Positions 42,192 through 50,842 of a stretch of DNA of 64,000 nt are shown here, piece by piece (positions within the stretch are counted from its first letter, which is position 1; each line of letters begins with the position of its first letter). A model generated the notes under the pieces. The model saw only the letters and a list, made by a program, of their open reading frames with translations, ran no database searches and was not told the origin of the DNA. This stretch comes from Lentzea alba (GTDB taxonomy: Bacteria > Actinomycetota > Actinomycetes > Mycobacteriales > Pseudonocardiaceae), in contig NZ_JAAMPJ010000004.1 of assembly GCF_011067745.1 (NCBI RefSeq), forward strand, positions 1 through 64,000. Reading direction: 5' to 3'. Both the position numbers and the translations under genes were made by a program.

Positions 42192-42668
42192 GTGCCGCAC
42201 TTCGGGCCGGAGATCGACGCGTACTCGCCCTACCAACCGCAGACGACGTGCGAGGCGAGTGCCAAGCCTGGCCCGATCGCGGTGCACGACCTGCTGAACG
42301 CGACGTACGGCACCCACACCGCGGGCATCAGCCGCAACTGCAACGGCACGACCAGCGAGCACCACGAGGGCAGGGCGCTCGACTGCCACTTCAACGCAGA
42401 TGACCTGGTACACCGCCGGGCAGGCGGCGGTCGACGGGGTCGCCGGCCGCCGTGTCGATGCGGGACGGGCACCAGGAGGTCTTCACCCGCGGCGCCAACG
42501 GCAGCGTGTGGCACAAGCGGTCCCGTGCTCGACCACCTCGCCGAGGCGCACAACGTGCTCGGCCCGGCTGGACGTGAGCACCACGAGACCGCGCTCGCCC
42601 TGGCCACCCGGATCGAGTACCGCCGCGAGATCGACCGGGCGCGAGCCGGCCGCTCGGTTGCGTCCTGA
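42192..42668 (+). pseudogene. Mosaic of decayed gene fragments
   Basis: At least three unrelated pieces occur in different frames. The first (42192-42405) is HFGPEIDAYSPYQPQTTCEA through TSEHHEGRALDCHF, the core of a secreted extensin/carboxypeptidase-like domain common in actinomycetes. The second, near 42470, reads QEVFTRGANGSVWHKRS, one blade of a PLL-type lectin repeat. The third, EAHNVLGPAGREHHETALAL through IDRARAG to a TGA at 42668, is typical of the end of a TPR-type regulator. None is complete. Confidence 0.5.
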
Positions 42669-42719
42669 CCGGGTTGTTCGGGCTGTAACGCTCCGCGTGG
42701 CGGCTTGGATGAACGTGCC

Positions 42720-43217
42720 ATGAGTCTGGTCACCGTCGAGGGCAACCAAGTCAGGTTCAGCGAGGCGGTGTCGCGCGTCGCCGGCTCGCTGGGCCCGCTC
42801 GGTCCCGCCGCTCAGTGCGTCGCCGAGTCGTACGCGCTGGCCACCGAGATCGACCGGGTCGGCCAGTCGCAGGCCTCGCACGACAAGGAGGTCAAGCTGG
42901 CGGTGCTGGACCAGCGTCGCCGGGAGTCCACCGCGACGTTGCGCAGCATGCGGAAGGAGCTCGGCCGGGCCGACAAGAGTGCGGCGGCGTTGCGGGAGTG
43001 CATGGTCAACATGCAGCTCGCGACCGTCAAACCGGGGCTGGAGCTGGCCGAACGTCGTGCGTACATCGACCTGACCCGGCATTTCACCACCATGCTCGTG
43101 CAGCACCACTCCGAGCTCACCGGTGGCGTCGCGGACGTCATCGACAAGGTGCTCAACGGATCCGGCGCCACCGCTCTCGCACCCAAGCGGAACACGAGCC
43201 GCGGTCGCCGCCGGTGA
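42720..43217 (+). CDS. Helical hypothetical protein, first gene of a TIR operon
   Basis: 165 residues from ATG 42720 (TTG 42705 is an alternative; neither has a strong ribosome site). The protein is almost wholly helical, with a long charged middle (DKEVKLAVLDQRRRESTATL and onward) and VQHHSELTGGVADVIDKVLNG near the end, then a basic tail ending GRRR. No domain is recognised. Its stop overlaps the next GTG (GTGA), so it is coupled to the membrane coiled-coil gene and, 38 bp further on, the TIR gene. Confidence 0.65.
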   Translation: MSLVTVEGNQVRFSEAVSRVAGSLGPLGPAAQCVAESYALATEIDRVGQSQASHDKEVKLAVLDQRRRESTATLRSMRKELGRADKSAAALRECMVNMQLATVKPGLELAERRAYIDLTRHFTTMLVQHHSELTGGVADVIDKVLNGSGATALAPKRNTSRGRRR

Positions 43218-44197
43218 GCCGCAACCGCAGGGGCTGCGGAGGCTGCGCGCTCGCGTTCCTCGCGCTGTTCTTCGGGCTGCCGCTGACGATGGTGCTGGTG
43301 GCACCGGCGATCGCGGCGCGCATCGTGGCCGACGGCCTGCCGGAGCACGCCGCGTACCTGTCGGAATGGCTGTGGGGCGCGGCTGTCTCGGTGCCGCTGG
43401 GCGTGCTGTCGGTGCGGTTCGCGTTGAAGAGGAACGGCCGCGTCCGCCGATCGGCGCTGGTGAAGCGGTGGCTGGGGCTGCTGGTGCGCGGCCTGGGGCT
43501 GCTCGCCGTCATGAACGTGTTCGTGTTCGTGACGAAGAAGCCGGCCAGCGCCGGTGAGCACGTCATCGACGACGGCATGGGGCTCTTCGTTCGCGCGGCG
43601 CTGATCGGTGTCGCCGTGCTCGTCGTGTTGGCGTTGTGGGACCGTCGCGCGCGGCGGGTCACCGTCGAGGAAGTGCGCGCGGCGGCCGCGGAGGCCGACC
43701 GGACTTTGCAGCGCGTCCGTAGAGAGAACGTACGGGTGAGCCGCCAGGCCGAACGGGTGCGGGCCCGCCTGGTGAAGCTCCAGACCCGGTCCGATGTGGA
43801 GTTCCACGGCCTGCGCGTCTTCCACCGCGAGTCCTACCAGTGCGCCGACACCGCGCACATCGCCTACCAGTCCGCGCAGACGTCGTTGCACACGATGTCG
43901 AGCCTGGTCCGCCGGGCCCGGCGCGCACCGCTCCAGCTGGTCGCGAGCAGGAGGGCACGCGCCGAGATGCACGCCGCCGCGACTCATCTGGCCCGGTCGC
44001 AGGGCGAACTGCGGGAGCAGGTCGACCAGGGGTTGAGCATGGTCCGCACGCTCAACGCCAACACCTCCGACCTCAAGCACGAGATCCGCGACAGCTGCGG
44101 CCGGCAGGGGCGGGAGTGGTTCGAGGCCCTGGAGGAACGCATCGAACAGGCCCGTGAGGAGCGCCGGGTGGGAAACCGTGTTGGAGGCGGTCAGTAA
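43214..44197 (+). CDS. Membrane protein with long cytoplasmic coiled coil
   Basis: 327 residues from GTG 43214. Four membrane segments lie at about 11-38, 48-70, 87-107 and 124-142; a coiled coil follows from about 150 to the end (VTVEEVRAAAAEADRTLQRV, a second heptad region after 250). The frame is open far upstream but inside the preceding gene. It probably positions a signal platform at the membrane. No family is recognised. It sits between a helical protein and a TIR protein on one transcript. Confidence 0.75.
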   Translation: MSRNRRGCGGCALAFLALFFGLPLTMVLVAPAIAARIVADGLPEHAAYLSEWLWGAAVSVPLGVLSVRFALKRNGRVRRSALVKRWLGLLVRGLGLLAVMNVFVFVTKKPASAGEHVIDDGMGLFVRAALIGVAVLVVLALWDRRARRVTVEEVRAAAAEADRTLQRVRRENVRVSRQAERVRARLVKLQTRSDVEFHGLRVFHRESYQCADTAHIAYQSAQTSLHTMSSLVRRARRAPLQLVASRRARAEMHAAATHLARSQGELREQVDQGLSMVRTLNANTSDLKHEIRDSCGRQGREWFEALEERIEQAREERRVGNRVGGGQ

Positions 44198-44235
44198 TCT
44201 CCACGCCGGAGCCTCACCACGAGAGGGTTTGGGCG

Positions 44236-45627
44236 ATGCCTGGCGTGTTCGTCAACTACCGCACCGGCGACGGTGAGTGGGCCGCTGCCCTGGTCAAGCG
44301 GGAGTTGAGCGCGCGCTTCGGGGCTGACCAGGTCTTCTACGCCAGCCAGTCGATCCGCCTGGGCGAGGACTTCTCCCGCGAGATCCTCAGCGGGTTGCGC
44401 CGCTGCGAGGTGCTGCTGGCGCTCATCGGGCCCCGCTGGGTGCACGCGGTGGACCGCGAGGGCGTGCGCAGGCTCGACAAGCCGGACGACTGGGTGCGGC
44501 GCGAGATCACCGAGGCCTTCCAGTGCGGCCTGCGGGTCATCCCGGTGCTGATGGACGGCATCGACCCGCTCACCGAAGCCGATCTGCCGGACGCGTTGAA
44601 GCGCCTGGCTCGGTGCCAGTACCTGCGCATTCACCACCGCAGCGACGACCTCGACCTGCCGCGGCTGGTGGACGAGCTGGTCGAACTGGTGCCGGAGCTG
44701 GTCACCACCAGGCCCGCGGCGCCGGCCGCGGTGCGTTCGGACCGGCCGGGCGAGGGGGAGCTGCGCAGCACCGTCACCGAGTTCCGGCAGGCGCTGGCCG
44801 AGCCGATGGGGCAGACGGTGCACGAGCGCGTGCAGGCCGCGGCCTCGGCGGTGCTCGAACTGCTGACGGAACCGCGTTACCCCACCTCCGGGCACCTGGA
44901 CGAGAGCGATCTTCCCGCCGCGCTGGAGAAGCGGCTCACCGCGTACGAACACGACATGGCGCCGTTGCTGCGATTGGTGGCCATCGGCGTGCGGTCCGGT
45001 GATCGGCGGCACGACGAGCTGTGGACCGCTCTCGTCGAACGGTTCCTGCGTCCCGAGTCGCGAGACCGCGGCGCGCAGGACGTGTGGGTCAACGCCTCGG
45101 CGTACCCGGCGTTGCTGCTGACCTGCGTGATCGGCGTGGCGAGTGTGGCGTCGAGCCGCGAAGACCTCCTGCACCGGCTGTTGTGCCGCACCTCCGCCAT
45201 CGCCGCAGACGGGCGGTCAACGCCCGTGTTGCGGGCCCTCGCCTTGCGCAACGTGGTCGACCCGCGGCACGCAGCGGCGCTTCCCGCATGGGGCGGAGCG
45301 CCTCCTCATCAGGCCTTGAGTGTGCAACTGCGGCAGGTGCTCAGCCGCGTGTTCTTCAACGTCGTGGACGGTGCCGCGTTCGAGTGGGCGTTCGCGGACT
45401 ACGAGTTCCTGCGCAGCCTGCTCGAACTGCACGACGCGCCGTTCTCGTCGCTGGGCGAGTTCGCCGTGCGCCTCGAACACGACGACTCCGTCATCTACCA
45501 GCGCAACGCGGCGCGGTTGGACGCCGACTCGGCGCTGCTGCGCGCCGGGGCGTTCGGCGGGGACACCGGCCAGGTCGCGGCGGCGTGGCGCGAGCTGCGT
45601 CAGGCCACCCGAGCGCGTTACTCGTGA
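44236..45627 (+). CDS. TIR-domain protein (putative NADase effector)
   Basis: 463 residues. The TIR domain fills about 1-150: GVFVNYRTGDGEWAA (box 1), VFYASQSIRLGEDFSREI, CEVLLALIGPRW and DDWVRREITEAF. E90 in DWVRRE aligns with the catalytic Glu of NAD-cleaving TIR domains such as SARM1, so NADase activity is possible. The remaining ~300 residues are helical with no recognised domain; they may be the sensor. The start ATG 44236 follows the coiled-coil gene by 38 bp. It converges on the RCC1 gene at 45631 with three bases between stops. Confidence 0.85.
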   Translation: MPGVFVNYRTGDGEWAAALVKRELSARFGADQVFYASQSIRLGEDFSREILSGLRRCEVLLALIGPRWVHAVDREGVRRLDKPDDWVRREITEAFQCGLRVIPVLMDGIDPLTEADLPDALKRLARCQYLRIHHRSDDLDLPRLVDELVELVPELVTTRPAAPAAVRSDRPGEGELRSTVTEFRQALAEPMGQTVHERVQAAASAVLELLTEPRYPTSGHLDESDLPAALEKRLTAYEHDMAPLLRLVAIGVRSGDRRHDELWTALVERFLRPESRDRGAQDVWVNASAYPALLLTCVIGVASVASSREDLLHRLLCRTSAIAADGRSTPVLRALALRNVVDPRHAAALPAWGGAPPHQALSVQLRQVLSRVFFNVVDGAAFEWAFADYEFLRSLLELHDAPFSSLGEFAVRLEHDDSVIYQRNAARLDADSALLRAGAFGGDTGQVAAAWRELRQATRARYS

Positions 45628-45630
45628 CCG

Positions 45631-48240
45631 TCACTCGGGGGCCGAGTCCAGCAGGACCACGCTGAAGCCGTCACCGACGGAGACGGCTCGCGCGCCGGAG
45701 CCGTACTGGGGTGGTACCGACGCCTCGCCGCTGGCGTTGTGGCCCCACGCGATGACCGATCCATCCGCCTTCAACGCCAACACGTGCCGGTCCCTCGCGT
45801 CGATCGCGACGACACCGCTCTTCGCCGAGTCCGGTACGTCCGGCGTGCCCCACCTCCGGTTGCCCCAGCCGAAGACCGAGCCGTTCGTCCTCAACACGAA
45901 GGAACATTCGAACCCCGCGGCAACGGCCCGCACGCCACCACTGGTCGCCTCGGCCGGTATCGTCAGCTCGCCCCCGCGGTTCTCGGTACCCCAGGCGAGG
46001 ACGGAACCGTCCGACTTCACCGCCAGGGTGTGCGCGGTACCGGTCACGATCGACGTGACACCGCTCCCCGCGGCCGGCGGCGGGACCGACCTCCCCTCGT
46101 CCTCGTTGCCCCAGCCGATGACGGACCCGTCGGCTCTCAGCGCCTGGCTGTACGCCGTTCCGGCGGCGATCGCGATCACGTCGCGAGGGGCCGAAGGCGG
46201 GGCCGACGCCTCGCCGCTGTCGTTGAAGCCCCAGCCGATGACGGTCCCGTCCGCCTTCAGCGCCAGGCTGTACGCGCCCCCGGCGGAGATCGCGACCACG
46301 CCACTGGACGCCTCCGGCGGTACCGCTGCCTGCGCGAAGTCGTTGGCGCCCCAGGCGAGGACGGAGCCGTCCGCCTTCAGCGCCAGGACGTGGTGGAATC
46401 CCGCGTCGATCGCGATCACCCCGCTCGCGGCACCTGCCGGAACCTCCAGCGCACCGGCGGCATTGGAACCCCACGCCTTCACCGCACCCTGCACGACGGT
46501 GAACTGCCGGGAGGACTGCGCGGTCCGGATCCCCTTGGTGATGGTGAGCGAGACGGTGTGAACGCCCGGCGTGCTGAAGGCGTGGTCGAACTCGGGAGTC
46601 CGCGCCGTCACCTCCGGAGTGGGCGCGCCCGGTCTCGTGACGGTCCAGGTCCAGCCGTCCGGCTCCGCGGTGGTGTCGGCGCTGAAGTGCACCGACTCGC
46701 CGATCACGGGCTTCGGCCGGCGGACGACGAGCTGCGTGATGGACGGGGGCGCGTTCGCCGGATCCACGGTGATCGTGGTCTCGGCGTGGAGCCTCGCCCC
46801 GGTGTCGAGGGTGGCCTCGGCGCGGACGGTGAACACGCCCGGCTGCTGCCAGCGGTGGTGGACGGTGGTGCCGGTCGCCTCGGTCCCGTCGCTGAACGTC
46901 CAGCGAACCGTGGCGGGGCCGGGCTGTCGCAGCGCCATCGTCAAGCCGAAGTCGGTCCCGGCCTCACCGCGATTGCCGGGACTGACCGAAATGGACGCAG
47001 CGGGGGTCGGTGCCGGTGGCGGCGGGTTCGTCTGCGACGTCCGCTCGGGTTGCCAGGGAAGTCCCACACCGGGCTTCTGCTCGGGCCGGCCGGTCGCGAC
47101 CTGCTCCGCCTGCGCACGGGGATCCGGGCCGGGCACGGTGTCGCCCTCCGGTCCCTCGGCGTACTTGGTGACCGTCCGGACGTCGCCCGCGAGGTCCAGT
47201 ACGCCGGCGACGTTTCCGTTGGGGTCGTTGAAGAAGACGATGCCGTCGCGCACGACGATCTCGAACCGCGTCGGCCGGCCGAAGAGGTCGTGCTCGGCGA
47301 CGACCCGTGCGGTGGCGAGGTCGACGACGGCGGCCCGTCCGGTGGAGTGGTCGGGCACGACGGCGTGGGCGCCGAGGTCCAGCGGTGTGCCCAGTTCGGC
47401 GCCCGGTGCGGAGATCCGCACGGGAGCGGAACAGGAGCCGGTGCCGAAAGAGCACGTGATCAGCTCACCGCGGGTGCGGGACGCGATCAGCAGTCTCGGC
47501 AGATCGGCGGAACCACCCACGAGCACGGTGTCGTCGTCCTTCAGCCCGGTCTCGACGGAACGGGTCACGGCGCCGGTCTCGGGAGAGAGCAGTTCGGCCG
47601 TGCCTCGTCCGGGATCGACGACGGCGGGCTGGTCTACGGTGATCGCGAGCCGGGCCGTCCTGGTCGCGGACGGACGTGTCCGCCGCACGCCGCCGGTCAG
47701 CCAGACCAGGTCGCCGGTCTTCTCGTCGACCGCCCACAACCGGCCGCGGCTGTCGGTGGCGATGTCGTCCGGCCTGATCGACCCGGCCAGCCGGACCGGT
47801 TCGCCCTTCGCCGCCAGCGTGCCAGGGTCGACCGAGGTGACCATTCCACTGTGGACGTCGGCGCCGTAGATCACGTCCGGTGCGGCTTTCAGCACGGTCA
47901 CGGTTTTTTGGGGCAGGGACACCGCCGACCGGGAGACCTTCAGGGTGGCGCTGTCGACCCGGCTCAGCACACCGGTCACCTGGTTCAGGACCAGGGCCGC
48001 GCCGCCGTGCTGGGCGACGCTCAGCGGGCCGGGCGGCTCACCGAGGGACACCCTGGCCGCCACCTCGGCGGAGGCGCCGTCGACCAGCGTCGCCTCGCCG
48101 GTCAGGTTGGACGCGAGCCACGCCGTGCCGGAGTGCATCCGCATCCGCGCGGAGTGGTGGCCCGGCTCCGCCACGAGCACGACCGCCGCGGCCGCGGCAA
48201 CAGCCGTGAGCACGGTCAGCAGGCGCGCACGTCGGTTCAT
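45631..48240 (-). CDS. Secreted/anchored beta-propeller, PKD and RCC1-repeat protein (copy 3)
   Basis: 869 residues from ATG 48240 (GTG 48246 is an alternative). An N-terminal signal/anchor (about 5-25) is followed by a YVTN-like repeat region (to about 370), a Pro-rich linker with EQKPGVGLPWQPERTSQ, two PKD-type domains (about 395-575), then seven RCC1-type repeats. Each repeat follows the form 'GVVAISAG..HSLALKADGSVIAWG'; seven make one complete propeller. It is the third of three tandem paralogues and the last gene of the MoxR operon. Likely location is the outer face of the membrane; ligand unknown. Confidence 0.8.
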   Translation of the reverse strand: MNRRARLLTVLTAVAAAAAVVLVAEPGHHSARMRMHSGTAWLASNLTGEATLVDGASAEVAARVSLGEPPGPLSVAQHGGAALVLNQVTGVLSRVDSATLKVSRSAVSLPQKTVTVLKAAPDVIYGADVHSGMVTSVDPGTLAAKGEPVRLAGSIRPDDIATDSRGRLWAVDEKTGDLVWLTGGVRRTRPSATRTARLAITVDQPAVVDPGRGTAELLSPETGAVTRSVETGLKDDDTVLVGGSADLPRLLIASRTRGELITCSFGTGSCSAPVRISAPGAELGTPLDLGAHAVVPDHSTGRAAVVDLATARVVAEHDLFGRPTRFEIVVRDGIVFFNDPNGNVAGVLDLAGDVRTVTKYAEGPEGDTVPGPDPRAQAEQVATGRPEQKPGVGLPWQPERTSQTNPPPPAPTPAASISVSPGNRGEAGTDFGLTMALRQPGPATVRWTFSDGTEATGTTVHHRWQQPGVFTVRAEATLDTGARLHAETTITVDPANAPPSITQLVVRRPKPVIGESVHFSADTTAEPDGWTWTVTRPGAPTPEVTARTPEFDHAFSTPGVHTVSLTITKGIRTAQSSRQFTVVQGAVKAWGSNAAGALEVPAGAASGVIAIDAGFHHVLALKADGSVLAWGANDFAQAAVPPEASSGVVAISAGGAYSLALKADGTVIGWGFNDSGEASAPPSAPRDVIAIAAGTAYSQALRADGSVIGWGNEDEGRSVPPPAAGSGVTSIVTGTAHTLAVKSDGSVLAWGTENRGGELTIPAEATSGGVRAVAAGFECSFVLRTNGSVFGWGNRRWGTPDVPDSAKSGVVAIDARDRHVLALKADGSVIAWGHNASGEASVPPQYGSGARAVSVGDGFSVVLLDSAPE

Positions 48241-48250
48241 CGGCACCGCT

Positions 48251-50842
48251 TCACATCAGGACCATGCTGAAGAACACCCCGGTGGCCACGGCCAGCACAC
48301 CGCTGCTGTACTCGGGAGGCACGTTGGACACACCCTCTCTGCTGAGACCCCAGCTGATCACCGAGCCGTCCGACTTCAACGCCAGGGCGTGCGTCCCGGT
48401 GCTGACCGTCACGACGTCGCTCATGGCTTCCTCCGGTATCGAAAGCACGTCGGAGCGGCTGTGCCCCCAGCCGATGATCGTGCCGTCCGCCTTCAACGCG
48501 AGGCTGTGATAGTCCCCAGCGGCGATCGCGACCACACCGCTCGTGGCTTCCGGCGGCACTCGCGGTCCGCCACCGGAGAGCTCGCCCCAGAAGACGACCG
48601 AGCCGTCCGACTTCAGGGCGATGCTGTGCTCGTCTCCCACGGCGATCGCGATGACGCCGCTCCTGGCCTCCCGCGGTATCGAGGTCTGGCCGAAGTCGTC
48701 GGCCCCCCACCCGATCACCGAGCCGTCTTCCTTCAACGCCAAGCTGTGGTTTCCGCCCGCCGCGATCGCGACCACCCCCTGTCTGGCCGACGACGGCACG
48801 AAGGACTGACGGTCGTCGTTGAGGCCCCAGGCGAGGACGGAACCGTTCTTCTTCAGCGCCAGGCTGTGCGCACGACCGGCGGAGACCGCGATCACGTCTC
48901 GACCGGCCTCCGCCGGCACGTCGGTCTGCCCGGAGTCGTTGGCGCCCCAGGCGATGACGGAGCCGTCCGACTTCAACGCCAGGGCGTGCACATCACCGCC
49001 GTCGATCGCCACGACGCCACCTGAGGCCGACGGCGGCACGGTCGCCTGGGCCTCGCTGTTCCTGCCCCAGGCCTTGACCGCGCCCTGGGCGACGGTGAAC
49101 TGACGGGAAGAGGTCGCCGTCCGCGTGCCCTTGGTGATGGTGAGCGTGACGGCATAGGTGCCCGCGGTGGTGAAGGCGTGGTCGAACTCGGCGGTCCGGG
49201 CGGTGGCCTCGGGCGCCGCGCTGCCCGTCTTGGCGACGGTCCAAGCCCAGCTGTCCGGCCGCACGTTGCTGTCCGCGCTGAAGTGGACCGACTCGCCGAT
49301 CACAGGTTTCGGTCGCTGGACGTCGATCGCGGTGACGCGGGGTGGTGCCTCGGGCGGGTCCACCGTCACCACGGTCTCGACCAGCACTTTCGCTCCCGAG
49401 CCGAAGGTCGCGAGCGCCCGGACGGTGAAGACACCGGGCTGCTGCCAGGTGTGGCGGGTCGTCGTGTCGTACCCCCTGGAACCATCGCCGAGCGACCAGT
49501 CCGTGCCCCAGGGGCCGACCGGAGTCCGGAACACGATGGTCAGCTCGAACAGTTCGCCGACCACGCCGTGGTTGTCCGGGCTGACCGAGATGAACGCTGC
49601 GGAGGCAGGCAGCTGGGGCGTGAGGTTGTTCCCGGCGGGTTGGACGGGGTTGCGGCCGGTCCCCCACTCCGGCTTCCGCCCGCGCCGGTCGGCCTCCGGC
49701 TCCTGAACCGTCTGCGCACGCGGGTCGGGTGTGGGCGGGGCGTCGCCCTCGACGGAGCCTTCGCCGTACTTGACGGTCGTCCGCACCTCACCGGTGAGGT
49801 CGAGCACGCCGGCGGCGTTTCCGTTGGGGTCGTTGAAGAAGACGATGCCGTCGTGGGTGAGGAGCTCGAACCTCGTCGGCCGGGAGAAGAGGTCGCGCCG
49901 GGACACGATCCGTGCGGTGCCGAGGTCGATGACGGTGGCCTCGCCGGTGGAGTAGTCGGGCACGATCGCGTGGTTGTCGATCTCGACCGGACTTCCCAGG
50001 TCGGCGCCCGGCGCGCTGACGTGCACGGGCTCGGCGCAGGTGCCGGTGTCGAACGTGCAGGTGATCAGTTCGCCGCGGGTGCTGTTCACGACGAGCACCC
50101 GTGACCGGTCCTCCGAACCGCTGACGGCCACGGTGTCGTCCGCGCGCAGATCCACCCGAACGGTCCTGACGACAGCACCGGACTCGGGGGAGCGCAGCTC
50201 GACCGTGCCGCGCTCGGGATCCACCACCGCCGGTTGGTTCTCAGTGATCACCAGGCGAGCGTTCCGGCCGGCGCCGGAGCTCTGCCGTCGTTCGTTCCCG
50301 GCCAGCGACACCAGGTCACCGGTCTCGTCGTCGACCGCCCACACCCGGCCACGGACGTCCGCGACGACGTTGCCCGGCCTGATCCTCTCCGCCAGCCGCT
50401 GGGGTTCTCCCCGCCGTGCCAGGGTTTTCCGGTCAGCTGACGCGATCACTCCACTGTGGACGTCGATCAAGTGCAGCGCGTCCGGTCCGGCCTTCAGAGT
50501 GAGTCCGTCGCTCGGCGGGAGAAGGGACACCGGCCGCGACACCTTCTCCGCGGCGGTGTCGATGCGGCTGAGCTGTCCGGTCCGCTGGTTCAGCGCGTAG
50601 GCGGCATCGTCCTGCTGGACGACGCTCAGCGCGGTGCCCGGCTCGGCGACCGGCACCCTGGCCTTCACCTCGGCGGTCGGGCCGTCCACCAGCGTGGCCT
50701 GTCCGGTGTGGACGGACGCCAGCCAGACCGCGCCGGAGTGCAGGCGCACCCGCGCGGCGTCGTATCCCGGCCCTGCCACCACGAGAACGGCGGCCGCGGT
50801 CGCGGCGACGGCCAGCGTTTTCCTCGCCATTCGTCGCCTCAT
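48251..50842 (-). CDS. Secreted/anchored beta-propeller, PKD and RCC1-repeat protein (copy 2)
   Basis: 863 residues from ATG 50842, overlapping the stop of copy 1 (ATGA). The organisation is the same: N-terminal anchor (TLAVAATAAAVLVVAGPGY), YVTN-like region with LADRIVSRRDLFSRPTRFE-type strands, two PKD-type domains (VSPDNHGVVGELFELT, then VIGESVHFSADSNVRPDSW) and seven RCC1 repeats. It ends in GVFFSMVLM, without the extra tail of copy 3. All three copies share the PKPVIGESV/PKPVVGELV block and differ mostly in the repeat insert letters, as expected for surface variation on a conserved fold. Confidence 0.8.
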   Translation of the reverse strand: MRRRMARKTLAVAATAAAVLVVAGPGYDAARVRLHSGAVWLASVHTGQATLVDGPTAEVKARVPVAEPGTALSVVQQDDAAYALNQRTGQLSRIDTAAEKVSRPVSLLPPSDGLTLKAGPDALHLIDVHSGVIASADRKTLARRGEPQRLAERIRPGNVVADVRGRVWAVDDETGDLVSLAGNERRQSSGAGRNARLVITENQPAVVDPERGTVELRSPESGAVVRTVRVDLRADDTVAVSGSEDRSRVLVVNSTRGELITCTFDTGTCAEPVHVSAPGADLGSPVEIDNHAIVPDYSTGEATVIDLGTARIVSRRDLFSRPTRFELLTHDGIVFFNDPNGNAAGVLDLTGEVRTTVKYGEGSVEGDAPPTPDPRAQTVQEPEADRRGRKPEWGTGRNPVQPAGNNLTPQLPASAAFISVSPDNHGVVGELFELTIVFRTPVGPWGTDWSLGDGSRGYDTTTRHTWQQPGVFTVRALATFGSGAKVLVETVVTVDPPEAPPRVTAIDVQRPKPVIGESVHFSADSNVRPDSWAWTVAKTGSAAPEATARTAEFDHAFTTAGTYAVTLTITKGTRTATSSRQFTVAQGAVKAWGRNSEAQATVPPSASGGVVAIDGGDVHALALKSDGSVIAWGANDSGQTDVPAEAGRDVIAVSAGRAHSLALKKNGSVLAWGLNDDRQSFVPSSARQGVVAIAAGGNHSLALKEDGSVIGWGADDFGQTSIPREARSGVIAIAVGDEHSIALKSDGSVVFWGELSGGGPRVPPEATSGVVAIAAGDYHSLALKADGTIIGWGHSRSDVLSIPEEAMSDVVTVSTGTHALALKSDGSVISWGLSREGVSNVPPEYSSGVLAVATGVFFSMVLM

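Noticed and set aside
45739-48270. An 843-codon plus-strand frame opposite the RCC1 gene
   Set aside because: It is the antisense shadow of a GC-rich repetitive gene. The minus strand has signal peptide, PKD and RCC1 motifs, while the plus frame is Arg/Gly-rich with no motif.
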